Shown here one piece after another: positions 7,511-16,564 of a DNA stretch of 64,000 nt. Below the pieces are notes generated by a model. That model did no database searches, was not told the DNA's origin, and saw only the letters and a list, made by a program, of their open reading frames with translations. The stretch's first letter is position 1, and each line of letters begins with the position of its first letter. The stretch is from an uncultured Bacteroidota bacterium (lineage in GTDB: Bacteria > Bacteroidota > Bacteroidia > Flavobacteriales > Flavobacteriaceae). The stretch covers positions 62,001 through 126,000 of the forward strand of contig CACKQW010000003.1 of NCBI GenBank assembly GCA_902602415.1, read 5' to 3'. A program made the position numbers and the translations under genes.

Positions 7511-8524
7511 ATGAAACTAACCCTGGCAAATTTAGCACTTAAACTCAATGGAGATATTGTAGGGGATAGGGAAATTAAATTAAATAATATTGCCAAAATT
7601 GAATATGCCAAAAAGGGTGATATTACTTTTCTTTCCAATAAAAAATATCTGCCATGGCTAAAAAAAACAAAGGCATCATTAATTATTGTTAATAAAGACT
7701 TTGATATAAAAATGTATAAATCATTGAATTTCCTTTGTGTTGAAGACTCGTATTTAGCATTCAACCAACTCCTACAACTATTTAATGAAGTTAAAAAAAC
7801 TCAGCCGGAAATGAGTGAATATTCTCTTGTGCAGAAGTCATCATCAGTCGGTAAGAATGTCCATATTGGAAATTTTTCAGTAGTTGGAAAGAATTGTAAT
7901 ATTTCTGATTCCGTGGTCATCAATGATAATGTTACAATCGGTAATAATATTTCTATTGGTTCAAATACGATATTGAATGCTGGAGTAAGAGTTTGTGATG
8001 ATACTAAAATTGGAGATAATTGTATTATTCATTCTAACTCAGTGATTGGCTCTGATGGATTTGGTTTTGCACCAAATAACAATGGAGAATATATAAAAAC
8101 TCCGCAAATTGGAAATGTAATAATTGGTAATAATGTAGAAATTGGATCTTGTACTACAATTGATAGAGCAACAATTGGCTCTACAATAATTCATGAAGGA
8201 GTAAAAATTGATAATTTGGTTCAGATTGCCCATAATGTTGAAATTGGAAAAAATACTGTTATTGCTGCTCAATCTGGGGTTGCTGGATCAACAAAAATTG
8301 GAAAAAATTGTCAAATTGGTGGTCAAGTTGGATTTTCTGGTCATTTAAATATTGGAAATAATGTGAAAATTAATGGTGGTTCAGGAGTATTTAGTAATCT
8401 CAAAGACAATTCAGTTGTTAGAGGAAACCCTGCTTTTGATGCAAGTTTATTTAACAGATCATATGTTTATTTTAAAAATTTAGTAAATCTGTTTAACGAC
8501 GTTGAAAAGCTAAAAAAAGATTAA
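7511..8524 (+). CDS. lpxD: UDP-3-O-acylglucosamine N-acyltransferase
   Basis: LpxD adds the second 3-hydroxyacyl chain in lipid A synthesis. The protein (337 residues from the ATG) has an N-terminal uridine-binding domain (about 1-100) and a left-handed beta-helix of hexapeptide repeats (about 105-320, with many IGxN-type repeats), including the catalytic region DNLVQIAHNVEIG. I chose the ATG at 7511 (MKLTLANLA) over the upstream in-frame TTG at 7502 because it matches the family N-terminus. It opens a seven-gene block running to 13747, with gaps of 1-18 bp. Confidence 0.95.
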   Translation: MKLTLANLALKLNGDIVGDREIKLNNIAKIEYAKKGDITFLSNKKYLPWLKKTKASLIIVNKDFDIKMYKSLNFLCVEDSYLAFNQLLQLFNEVKKTQPEMSEYSLVQKSSSVGKNVHIGNFSVVGKNCNISDSVVINDNVTIGNNISIGSNTILNAGVRVCDDTKIGDNCIIHSNSVIGSDGFGFAPNNNGEYIKTPQIGNVIIGNNVEIGSCTTIDRATIGSTIIHEGVKIDNLVQIAHNVEIGKNTVIAAQSGVAGSTKIGKNCQIGGQVGFSGHLNIGNNVKINGGSGVFSNLKDNSVVRGNPAFDASLFNRSYVYFKNLVNLFNDVEKLKKD

Positions 8525-8525
8525 T

Positions 8526-9929
8526 ATGATTGTCTCTACAGAAAATAATCAAACTACCATCTCAAAAAAAATATCTCTCAAGGGGGTAGGTTTACATACT
8601 GGAAAAGATGTAACCCTTACTTTTGTTCCATCTATTGCCGATAGTGGTTATGTTTTTAAAAGAATTGATTTAGAAAGCTCGCCTACGATGCGAGCTGATA
8701 TTAAGTATGTCTCTAGTACTGAAAGGGGAACTTGTCTAAATAAAAATGGATTGATTATTCAAACTTGTGAGCATGTACTTGCTGCTCTTGTAGGATCAGA
8801 AATTGATAATGTAATAATCGAATTAAATGAATCGGAACCTCCAATAATGGATGGCTCTGCTAAATTTTTTGTTGATGCACTAGAAAAAGCAGGAATAAAG
8901 GAATTAGATACAAAAAGAAAGGAATTCATTGTAAAAAAAGTAATATCATTTAAGGACGAGGATACTGGCAGTGAGATAATGGTCTTGCCTGCAAAAAATT
9001 ACAAAGTAACTACAATGGTGGATTTTGGTACGAAAATACTTGGTACTCAAAATGCCACAATTGATTCAATTTCAGAATTTATACCCCAAATTTCAAATTG
9101 TAGGACCTTTAGCTTCTTACACGAAATAGAAATGTTGCTAAATAAGGGATTAATTAAAGGGGGTGATTTGAATAATGCTATTGTTTATGTTGATAAACCC
9201 TTATCAAATGATACAATGGAAAAACTAAAAAAAGCCTTCAATAAGGAAAAGATTTCAGTCAAATCTAATGGGATTTTAGATAATTTGACTCTTCATTATC
9301 CGAATGAGGCGGCAAGACATAAATTACTTGATGTTATTGGAGACTTAGCTTTGATTGGAACAAGGATTAGAGGTAAGGTAATCGCTAACAAACCTGGTCA
9401 TTACATAAATACAAAATTTTCAAAAAAAATGAAGGAAATAATAAAAGATTCAATGAAAAATGATATTCCACAAATTGATTTTTCCTCAAAAGCAATCATG
9501 GATACCAGTAAAATTATGGAAATTTTACCGCACAGACCGCCATTTTTATTTATTGATAAAATATATGAACTAACTGATGATCAGGTTATTGGTGTCAAAA
9601 ATGTAACAATTGACGAAGATTTTTTCAAAGGCCATTTCCCTGATTACCCAGTAATGCCTGGTGTTATAATTATTGAAGCAATGGCTCAAATGGGTGGAAT
9701 TCTTGTGATGTCAAAACTAGATGATCCTCAAAATTATTTAACTTTTTTTGCAAAAATTGATAAAGTTAGATTTAGAAACAAAGTATTACCAGGCGATACT
9801 ATAATTTTTAAATGCTCTTTATTAGGTCCTTTTAGAAGAGGAATCTGTCATATGCAAGGATTAGCTTATGCAAATGGAAAATTATGTGCTGAAGCTGAAT
9901 TAACTGCTCAAATTTCAAAAGTAAAATAG
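8526..9929 (+). CDS. lpxC/fabZ: bifunctional UDP-3-O-acyl-GlcNAc deacetylase / 3-hydroxyacyl-ACP dehydratase
   Basis: This is a fusion (467 residues) of LpxC (about 1-305) and FabZ (about 325-467). The LpxC part commits UDP-3-O-acyl-GlcNAc to lipid A; zinc ligands are in CEHVLAAL (His83) and HKLLDVIGDLAL (His265, Asp269). The FabZ part dehydrates 3-hydroxyacyl-ACP in fatty-acid elongation; it shows LPHRPPFLFID, catalytic His370 in GHFPDYPVMPG and Glu384 in IIIEAMAQMGG. Both active sites look intact. The fusion is common in Bacteroidota and joins two enzymes that compete for the same acyl-ACP pool. It starts 1 bp after lpxD. Confidence 0.96.
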   Translation: MIVSTENNQTTISKKISLKGVGLHTGKDVTLTFVPSIADSGYVFKRIDLESSPTMRADIKYVSSTERGTCLNKNGLIIQTCEHVLAALVGSEIDNVIIELNESEPPIMDGSAKFFVDALEKAGIKELDTKRKEFIVKKVISFKDEDTGSEIMVLPAKNYKVTTMVDFGTKILGTQNATIDSISEFIPQISNCRTFSFLHEIEMLLNKGLIKGGDLNNAIVYVDKPLSNDTMEKLKKAFNKEKISVKSNGILDNLTLHYPNEAARHKLLDVIGDLALIGTRIRGKVIANKPGHYINTKFSKKMKEIIKDSMKNDIPQIDFSSKAIMDTSKIMEILPHRPPFLFIDKIYELTDDQVIGVKNVTIDEDFFKGHFPDYPVMPGVIIIEAMAQMGGILVMSKLDDPQNYLTFFAKIDKVRFRNKVLPGDTIIFKCSLLGPFRRGICHMQGLAYANGKLCAEAELTAQISKVK

Positions 9930-9930
9930 A

Positions 9931-10716
9931 ATGAAACAACCACTCTCTTATATTCACCCAAATGCCAAAATTGCAAAAAATGTTGTAATTGATCCTTTTA
10001 CATCTATTGATGGTGATGTAGTAATTGGTGAAGGATCAATAATTGGTTCAAATGTGTCAATAATGGACGGTGCAAGAATTGGAAAGAATTGTACAATATA
10101 TCCTGGTGCCGTAATATCAGCTAATCCACAAGATCTAAAATATAATAATGAAAAAACTTTTGTTGAAATAGGGGATAACGTTACTATTCGCGAATGTGTA
10201 ACCATAAATAAAGGAACCAATGACAGATTAAAAACTGTTATAGGTTCGAATTGTTTAATTATGGCTTATTCTCACATTGCGCATGATTGTTTTGTTGGAA
10301 ACAATTGTATTTTTTCTAATAATACTACCTTAGCAGGTCATGTAACTGTGGGTGATTATGTAATAATTTCAGGATTAACTGCTATTCATCAATTTTGTTC
10401 AATTGGAAATCATGCATTTGTAACTGGGGGATCTTTGGTCAGAAAAGATGTTCCACCCTATGTAAAAGCTGCTAGAGAACCATTATCATACGTTGGAATT
10501 AATTCAGTTGGATTGAGGAGGAGAGGCTATAGATCAGAAAAAATAAAAGAAATCCAAAACATTTATAGACTACTATATCAAAGAAATTATAATAATTCAC
10601 AAGCATGTGAAATCATTGAGGCCGAAATGGAAGTTTCTGATGAAAGAGATGAAATTTTAATGTTCATAAGAAATTCTCAAAGGGGTATCATGAAAGGATA
10701 TACAAAATCAAATTAA
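9931..10716 (+). CDS. lpxA: acyl-ACP--UDP-N-acetylglucosamine O-acyltransferase
   Basis: LpxA performs the first step of lipid A synthesis, O-acylation of UDP-GlcNAc. The 261 residues form hexapeptide-repeat beta-helix coils (about 5-185) followed by a helical C-terminal domain (about 190-255). Hallmarks include IHPNAKIAKNVVIDPF, TINKG, the catalytic His region MAYSHIAHDC, and the GLRRRGY segment that opens the C-terminal part. The start lies 1 bp after the lpxC/fabZ stop. Confidence 0.96.
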   Translation: MKQPLSYIHPNAKIAKNVVIDPFTSIDGDVVIGEGSIIGSNVSIMDGARIGKNCTIYPGAVISANPQDLKYNNEKTFVEIGDNVTIRECVTINKGTNDRLKTVIGSNCLIMAYSHIAHDCFVGNNCIFSNNTTLAGHVTVGDYVIISGLTAIHQFCSIGNHAFVTGGSLVRKDVPPYVKAAREPLSYVGINSVGLRRRGYRSEKIKEIQNIYRLLYQRNYNNSQACEIIEAEMEVSDERDEILMFIRNSQRGIMKGYTKSN

Positions 10717-10717
10717 C

Positions 10718-11284
10718 ATGAGTACAACAGCGGATATAAGAAATGGATTATGCATAAAATTTAATCATGATATATATAAGATCATTGAGTTTCTGCATGT
10801 AAAACCTGGAAAAGGTCCAGCGTTTGTAAGAACAAAATTAAAAAGTGTAACAAATGGAAAAGTAGTTGAAAACACATTCTCAGCTGGACATAAAATTGAC
10901 GTAGTGAGAGTTGAAACTAATAAGTATCAATTTTTATACAAGGACACCGTTTTATATCACTTTATGAATACAGAGGATTACAATCAGATTTCTATTGAGG
11001 AAAAATTGCTCGAGAACCCGCAATTAATGAAGGAGGGTGAAGTTGTAACTGTCATTACAAATTCTGAAACATCTTTACCTCTTTCAGTGGAGATGCCACC
11101 TAATGTTATTTTAGAAGTTACATCAACTGAGCCTGGTGTAAAAGGAAATACAGCAACAAATGCAACCAAGCCTGCAACATTAGAAACTGGTGCAATTGTA
11201 AATGTCCCACTATTTATTAACGAAGGGGATAAAATAAAAATTGATTCAATTAAAGGAACTTATAAAGAAAGATATAAAGAATAA
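10718..11284 (+). CDS. efp: translation elongation factor P
   Basis: EF-P binds stalled ribosomes and helps peptide-bond formation at proline runs. The 188-residue length and three-domain layout (KOW-like about 1-65, OB about 66-130, C-terminal OB about 131-188) are normal. The tip loop PGKGPAF carries Lys32 at the position that is modified, or acts unmodified, in other bacteria; no modification gene is seen here. It lies between lpxA and sucD, 1 bp after lpxA, and its stop overlaps the sucD ATG by 1 bp. Confidence 0.96.
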   Translation: MSTTADIRNGLCIKFNHDIYKIIEFLHVKPGKGPAFVRTKLKSVTNGKVVENTFSAGHKIDVVRVETNKYQFLYKDTVLYHFMNTEDYNQISIEEKLLENPQLMKEGEVVTVITNSETSLPLSVEMPPNVILEVTSTEPGVKGNTATNATKPATLETGAIVNVPLFINEGDKIKIDSIKGTYKERYKE

Positions 11285-12165
11285 TGAGCGTATTAGTTAG
11301 CAAAAGTTCAAAAATAATTGTTCAGGGATTTACCGGAAAAGAAGGGACCTTTCATTCTTCGCAAATGATAGATTATGGGACAAATATTGTCGGAGGAGTT
11401 ACTCCGAAAAAAGGCGGAATTACTCACCTAAATTTGCCTGTGTTCAATACTGTAATAGAAGCAGTTGAAAGAACAAATGCCGATACAAGTATTATTTTTG
11501 TGCCTCCCGCATTCGCAGCTAATGCTATTATTGAAGCTGCTGACGCTGGAATTAAAGTAATAATTACAATAACAGAAGGAATACCAGTTAAGGATATGAT
11601 TAGTGTGAATAACCATATCAAAGACCTTGATGTTATTTTAGTTGGACCCAATTGCCCTGGTGTAATAACTCCAAATGAGGCAAAAGTTGGAATTATGCCT
11701 GGAAATATTTTCAAAAAGGGTAAAGTAGGTATTGTTTCAAAATCTGGTACTTTGACATACGAAGCAGCTGATCAAGTTGTCAAGCAAGGACTTGGAATTT
11801 CAACTGCACTTGGAATTGGAGGTGATCCTATTATTGGAACTACAGTTAAGGATGCCCTTAAATTATTTATTGAAGATAATGAAACAGATATTATTGTCTT
11901 GATTGGCGAAATTGGAGGTCAACTAGAAAATGATGCCGCAAAATGGTATTTAACATCAAAATCAAAGAAACCTGTAATTGGTTTTATTGCGGGAGAAACA
12001 GCTCCAGCTGGCAGAACTATGGGGCATGCAGGCGCAATTATCGGAGGGAATGATGATACTGCGAAAGCAAAAAAAGGTATTCTAAGTCAATGTGGAATCA
12101 ATGTTGTTGATTCCCCTGCGGAAATTGGTAAAAAGGTTTTAGAAATTCATAATAAAAATTCATAG
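11284..12165 (+). CDS. sucD: succinate--CoA ligase, alpha subunit
   Basis: SucD with SucC interconverts succinyl-CoA and succinate in the TCA cycle with substrate-level nucleotide phosphorylation. The 293 residues have an N-terminal CoA-binding Rossmann domain (GFTGKEGTFHS, then GGVTPKKGG) and a ligase domain with the phospho-histidine motif TMGHAGAIIGG (about 244-254). The sucC gene is not adjacent. It overlaps the efp stop by 1 bp and is followed 1 bp later by fabG, so it is part of the lipid A operon. Confidence 0.95.
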   Translation: MSVLVSKSSKIIVQGFTGKEGTFHSSQMIDYGTNIVGGVTPKKGGITHLNLPVFNTVIEAVERTNADTSIIFVPPAFAANAIIEAADAGIKVIITITEGIPVKDMISVNNHIKDLDVILVGPNCPGVITPNEAKVGIMPGNIFKKGKVGIVSKSGTLTYEAADQVVKQGLGISTALGIGGDPIIGTTVKDALKLFIEDNETDIIVLIGEIGGQLENDAAKWYLTSKSKKPVIGFIAGETAPAGRTMGHAGAIIGGNDDTAKAKKGILSQCGINVVDSPAEIGKKVLEIHNKNS

Positions 12166-12166
12166 T

Positions 12167-12913
12167 ATGAAATTATTACAAGGTAAAACAGCAATAGTAA
12201 CTGGAGCGACAAGAGGTATTGGTAAAGGAATTGCAATTGAATTTGCTAATCAAGGTGCTAATATATTATTTACTTATTCGAGTTCCGAAAAATTAGCAAA
12301 ACAACTAGAACATAAATTCAAGGATTCAGACGTTATTGTGAAAGGATTTAAATCTGATGCTTCATCATATGATGAATCTGTTAATTTAATCGAAAAAATT
12401 TTAAAAGACTTTACCGAAATTAATATTCTTGTAAATAATGCTGGAATAACGAGAGATAATTTATTAATGAGAATGACTGAGGATGATTTTGATAAAGTTA
12501 TTGATGTGAATTTAAAATCAGTTTTTAATATGACAAAAGCTGTTCAACGAACTATGCTAAAACAAAGGTCTGGATCAATAATTAACATGAGTTCTGTAGT
12601 TGGTGTTAAAGGAAATGCAGGTCAGTCAAATTACGCTGCATCAAAAGCTGGAATAATTGGCTTTTCAAAATCTATTGCATTAGAGTTAGGATCAAGAAAT
12701 ATAAGATGTAATGTTATTGCCCCTGGATTTATTGAAACAGAAATGACTGAAGTATTAGATGAAAAAGTTGTTGAAGAATGGAGAAATTCAATACCTTTGA
12801 AAAGAGGAGGTAATCCTAAAGATATAGCTGGTACATGTGTTTGGTTGGCAAGTGATTTGTCATCGTATGTAACCGGTCAGACAATCCATGTGAATGGAGG
12901 TTTATTAACTTAA
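12167..12913 (+). CDS. fabG: 3-oxoacyl-ACP reductase
   Basis: FabG is the NADPH-dependent short-chain reductase of fatty-acid elongation. The 248 residues show the cofactor motif TGATRGIGKG (about 12-21), NNAG (about 90), the catalytic Ser (NMSS), and the YAASK Tyr/Lys pair (about 155-159), with the usual GQTIHVNGG C-terminus. Its place next to lpx genes and the FabZ domain fits supply of hydroxyacyl chains for lipid A. Confidence 0.93.
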   Translation: MKLLQGKTAIVTGATRGIGKGIAIEFANQGANILFTYSSSEKLAKQLEHKFKDSDVIVKGFKSDASSYDESVNLIEKILKDFTEINILVNNAGITRDNLLMRMTEDDFDKVIDVNLKSVFNMTKAVQRTMLKQRSGSIINMSSVVGVKGNAGQSNYAASKAGIIGFSKSIALELGSRNIRCNVIAPGFIETEMTEVLDEKVVEEWRNSIPLKRGGNPKDIAGTCVWLASDLSSYVTGQTIHVNGGLLT

Positions 12914-12931
12914 TAATTTAAAATAAATAAT

Positions 12932-13747
12932 ATGAATAATTTACCGAAAATTGGTGTCCCATTGTTAATTCTTTTAACTGTGGGCTTGCTTGTAATTTCT
13001 AGATCAATTGTTACTATTGGTCCTGGTGAGGCAGGTGTTTTATATAAATTCTTTGATGGTGGAGTAGTAACAGACGAGCCGCCACTTGATGAAGGTTTCA
13101 ACTTTGTTTTGCCCTGGAATACAGTGTATAAGTATGAAGTAAGACAACAAGAGGTTTTTGAAAAAATGAATGTTTTATCGTCAAATGGTTTAGATATTCA
13201 ATTAGAAGCTTCTGCCTGGTTTCAACCAAAGTTTGATGATTTAGGAAAACTACATAAAGAAAAAAGTCAGGCTTATAAACAACGTATCCTATTACCTGCA
13301 ATTAGATCTGCTGCAAGAAGTGTTGTTGGTAGATATACACCAGAGCAATTATATTCATCTAAAAGAGATGCAATACAGTTGGAGATTTATGAGGAAACAA
13401 AGAAAATTGTTGATGATCAATACATTCAGCTTAATGAAATATTGGTAAGAGATGTTACTTTACCTCCTTCAATTAAGCAGGCAATAGAAAGAAAATTAAA
13501 ACAGGAGCAAGAGTCATTAGAGTATGAATTTAGATTAGTGACAGCAGCTAAAGAAGCCGAAAAACAAAGAATTGAGGCCAAAGGTAAGGCTGATGCGAAT
13601 AGAATCCTTGCTGCTTCGCTGACACCAAATGTTCTTAGAGATAAAGGGATTGAAGCCACAATAAAATTAGCAGAATCAAGTAATTCTAAAGTTGTTGTAA
13701 TTGGAAGTGGAGATGATGGGTTGCCTTTAATTTTAGGAAATAATTAA
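12932..13747 (+). CDS. prohibitin/SPFH-family membrane protein
   Basis: This 271-residue protein has an N-terminal membrane anchor (about 7-24), an SPFH/prohibitin domain (about 25-190) and a C-terminal coiled-coil (about 180-235, rich in Glu, Lys and Ala). Prohibitin-like proteins form large rings on the membrane and are thought to organise membrane quality control. It is the last gene of the lpxD operon and is followed directly by a strong terminator (13753-13781). Which protease or partner it serves is not visible. Confidence 0.85.
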   Translation: MNNLPKIGVPLLILLTVGLLVISRSIVTIGPGEAGVLYKFFDGGVVTDEPPLDEGFNFVLPWNTVYKYEVRQQEVFEKMNVLSSNGLDIQLEASAWFQPKFDDLGKLHKEKSQAYKQRILLPAIRSAARSVVGRYTPEQLYSSKRDAIQLEIYEETKKIVDDQYIQLNEILVRDVTLPPSIKQAIERKLKQEQESLEYEFRLVTAAKEAEKQRIEAKGKADANRILAASLTPNVLRDKGIEATIKLAESSNSKVVVIGSGDDGLPLILGNN

Positions 13748-13752
13748 AAATT

Positions 13753-13781
13753 AAAAAGCACCTTTAGGGTGCTTTTTTTTT
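13753..13781 (+). terminator. rho-independent terminator of the lpxD-prohibitin operon
   Basis: A perfect 10-bp stem, AAAAAGCACC (13753-13762) with GGTGCTTTTT (13768-13777), closes a five-base loop and runs into a nine-T tract. It starts 6 bp after the prohibitin stop. A-rich flanks could also allow function on the minus strand, but no minus-strand gene ends here. Confidence 0.9.
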
Positions 13782-13829
13782 AGTTGATGTTCATAAAATT
13801 ATTAATTTTATTAGGATAATAATAATAAC

Positions 13830-14933
13830 ATGGAAATTGCAGAGATTCTAGATTTTAAATTTTTAGGTAACACTGTTTTATCCTATTTGTATTTCTTAAT
13901 GTTTATTACAATTGGTTTTTTAATTGTAATTCCGTTAAGTTCTTACCTGTTAAAATTTTTATTTAAATTTTTCGCTAAAGGAAATAACCAAAAAAATACA
14001 GATAAGTTTAATTCACTTTTAAAAAAACCAATTAAATACCTTTTATTTTTGGTTGTTTTATATTCCTCTTCAATGACTTTGGACTTATCACAATTCATGT
14101 CAAATAATGAGGGTAGTTTAGGGATTATTGATATAATTTCTAAAACCTTCAATCTTTTATTACTAATTATCATTTTTTGGATTATTAATAGAGTAATTGA
14201 TTTCATTGGTTTTAAACTTAAAAATAGAGCATCAGAGACTGAAAGTAAAGTTGATGATCAAGTCATACCATTTGCCGTTGATATGGCTAAGGTTATTACG
14301 GTTATACTAGGTGTTGTTATGATTTTAGGAAATGTATTCAATGTCAATATTGCTGCTTTGGTCACAGGCTTGGGAATAGGTGGAGTTGCTTTTGCTTTAG
14401 CTTCAAAAGAAAGTTTAGAAAATTTATTAGGTTCATTTACAATATTTTTTGATAAACCATTTACTGTTGGTGATATTGTTACTCTAGGGGGCGTAACTGG
14501 TGTAGTTGAAAAGGTCGGTTTTAGAAGTACTAGAATTAGAACTTTTGATAAAAGTATAGTTACTGTTCCCAATAAAAATATTATTAGTTCAGAGCTAGAT
14601 AATCTGGGTGCTAGGCCTGTTAGAAGAGTGAAGTTTAATATAGGTTTAACTTATGACGCAACAGTAAATAATATAAAAGCCATTGTGAATGATATTCAAG
14701 AACTAATAGATAAACATCCGGAAACAAATAATGACGGTAAAGTTAGATTTTTAAACTTCGGCGCGAGTTCATTAGATATAATGGTGCTATATTATGTAAA
14801 CAGCCCAGACTGGGAGGTATTAATTGATACACAGGAAAAAATAAATTATTCTATTATAGATATAGTTGCAAAACATAAATGTGATTTTGCATTTCCGTCT
14901 ACCTCTGTTTACATTGAAAAAAATAATAATTAA
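13830..14933 (+). CDS. MscS-family mechanosensitive channel
   Basis: This 367-residue inner-membrane protein has about four hydrophobic helices (about 18-45, 68-85, 100-125, 150-172) leading into the MscS pore helix and beta domain. The signature GLGIGGVAFALASKESLENL (about 180-199) and FDKPFTVGDIVTL are clear, followed by a soluble C-terminal vestibule. The family releases solutes during osmotic downshock. It follows a terminator, so it should have its own promoter, though I see no good TAnnTTTG box. Its stop overlaps the next start (TAATG). Confidence 0.92.
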   Translation: MEIAEILDFKFLGNTVLSYLYFLMFITIGFLIVIPLSSYLLKFLFKFFAKGNNQKNTDKFNSLLKKPIKYLLFLVVLYSSSMTLDLSQFMSNNEGSLGIIDIISKTFNLLLLIIIFWIINRVIDFIGFKLKNRASETESKVDDQVIPFAVDMAKVITVILGVVMILGNVFNVNIAALVTGLGIGGVAFALASKESLENLLGSFTIFFDKPFTVGDIVTLGGVTGVVEKVGFRSTRIRTFDKSIVTVPNKNIISSELDNLGARPVRRVKFNIGLTYDATVNNIKAIVNDIQELIDKHPETNNDGKVRFLNFGASSLDIMVLYYVNSPDWEVLIDTQEKINYSIIDIVAKHKCDFAFPSTSVYIEKNNN

Positions 14934-16564
14934 TGTCATTATCTCCCTACACGTCAGAGCTTGGAGTTTCAAGGGCAAAGCATCTGTTAAGAAGAGCTTG
15001 CTTTCATTATAATAAGACATTACTTTATCAAATTTCTTCACTTAATGTTAATGAAGCTTTAGATCTTTTATTTTCAGATAATACTATTTCATATGCCCAG
15101 CCCTATGATCCTCTTCCAACTGACAGTCCACACGGTTATTGGTTAGAGTCAACAGAATACCCGCCTGACATGCCAAATCAGGGAAGAAAAAGAGGTTTAT
15201 TAGCTCAATGGTGGTTTTACAACATGGTAAATAGAAATAATATCAAAGATAAATTATTGTTTTTTTTACATACAACTTTTACAATTTCAAGTGGAGATAT
15301 AGGTGCATCTCATTATTTGTATGATCATATAAGATTGCTAGATTATTTTTCTTCAGGAAATCTTAAGGAATTAGCTCAAAAAATTACGCTGGATAATGCA
15401 ATGTTAAATTATCTTGACAATACACAGAATAATGCAAATAACCCCAATGAAAATTATGCAAGAGAATTTTTAGAACTTTTCACAATTACCAAAGGTGAGC
15501 AAATAGGGGAGGGTGATTACTCTACATATACTGAAAATGACGTAATCATGGCTGCAAAAGTTTTTTCTGGATTTAAAACAAAGCTAGATAGAACAATAAT
15601 TGATCCGGACACTGGTATACCAATGGGTAGAATATCTGTCAATCAACATGATCAAAGTACCAAGATTTTTAGTCATGCGTTTGATAATTATGAGCTTTCA
15701 GGTGGAACTGATGAAAATTCTATTATGTTAGAGTTACACCAATTTGTTGATATGATTTTTAATAAGGAAGAAACTGCTAGAGCATACGTAAAAAAATTAT
15801 ATAGATTTTTTGTAAAAAGTGAATGGACTAGTGAAGATGAAACTACAATTATAAATCCGTTGGCTCAGCAGTTAATGGAAAATGATTATGAAATAGTACC
15901 TGTTGTTAGAACCTTACTTTCATCTCAACATTTTTTTGATTTTGGTGATGATGATCCAAATGATGAGATTATTGGATCAATAATTAAATCTCCACTACAA
16001 TTAGCTGCTTCAATGATAAGAAATTTTGAATTTGAAATTCCTGAACCGTCTGAAGATTTAGGTAACTACTATAAATTCTCAATGTATTTTTTAAGAAATA
16101 ACTATTTCCCAATGTCAGGAATGGAACTTTTTGCCCCTGAAACCGTAGCTGGTCATCCTGCAATATATCAATCTCCTGATTTTGATAGGCATTGGTTTTC
16201 ATCCAGTACAATTTTGGCAAGATATAGATTAACGGAATCCTTGATTACTGGTAGAAATAAATTGGGTGCCAATGGTCAATTTGGGGCATCAATTAATTTA
16301 GTGAATTTTGTTCAAAATAATATTACTTCTCCAGGAAATATACAGAATCTGATTAATGATATTTCTGAACTCATTTATGCATATCCAATTGATCAAGATA
16401 GAGTAAGTTATTTTGCTGATTTAATTTTAGATGGTTTTCCAGATTACTATTGGGCTGAGACATGGGATACTTTTATTAATAGTGGTGATGACACCATTGT
16501 TAAAAATAAACTTGATATATTAATAGGTGCTATGCTAAATGCACCTGAAAATCAATTGATGTGA
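14933..16564 (+). CDS. DUF1800 family protein
   Basis: This 543-residue protein matches the DUF1800 pattern: AKHLLRRACFHYN near the N-terminus, the central NENYAREFLELFT motif (about 175-187), and a long helical domain with RFFVKSEW and a C-terminal lipid/metal-like region of unknown role. No signal peptide is seen. DUF1800 genes are usually paired with DUF1501 genes; here the partner follows with a 4-bp GTGA overlap. Because the partner has a twin-arginine-like signal, this protein might be exported with it; that is inference. Biochemical function is unknown. Confidence 0.85.
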   Translation: MSLSPYTSELGVSRAKHLLRRACFHYNKTLLYQISSLNVNEALDLLFSDNTISYAQPYDPLPTDSPHGYWLESTEYPPDMPNQGRKRGLLAQWWFYNMVNRNNIKDKLLFFLHTTFTISSGDIGASHYLYDHIRLLDYFSSGNLKELAQKITLDNAMLNYLDNTQNNANNPNENYAREFLELFTITKGEQIGEGDYSTYTENDVIMAAKVFSGFKTKLDRTIIDPDTGIPMGRISVNQHDQSTKIFSHAFDNYELSGGTDENSIMLELHQFVDMIFNKEETARAYVKKLYRFFVKSEWTSEDETTIINPLAQQLMENDYEIVPVVRTLLSSQHFFDFGDDDPNDEIIGSIIKSPLQLAASMIRNFEFEIPEPSEDLGNYYKFSMYFLRNNYFPMSGMELFAPETVAGHPAIYQSPDFDRHWFSSSTILARYRLTESLITGRNKLGANGQFGASINLVNFVQNNITSPGNIQNLINDISELIYAYPIDQDRVSYFADLILDGFPDYYWAETWDTFINSGDDTIVKNKLDILIGAMLNAPENQLM

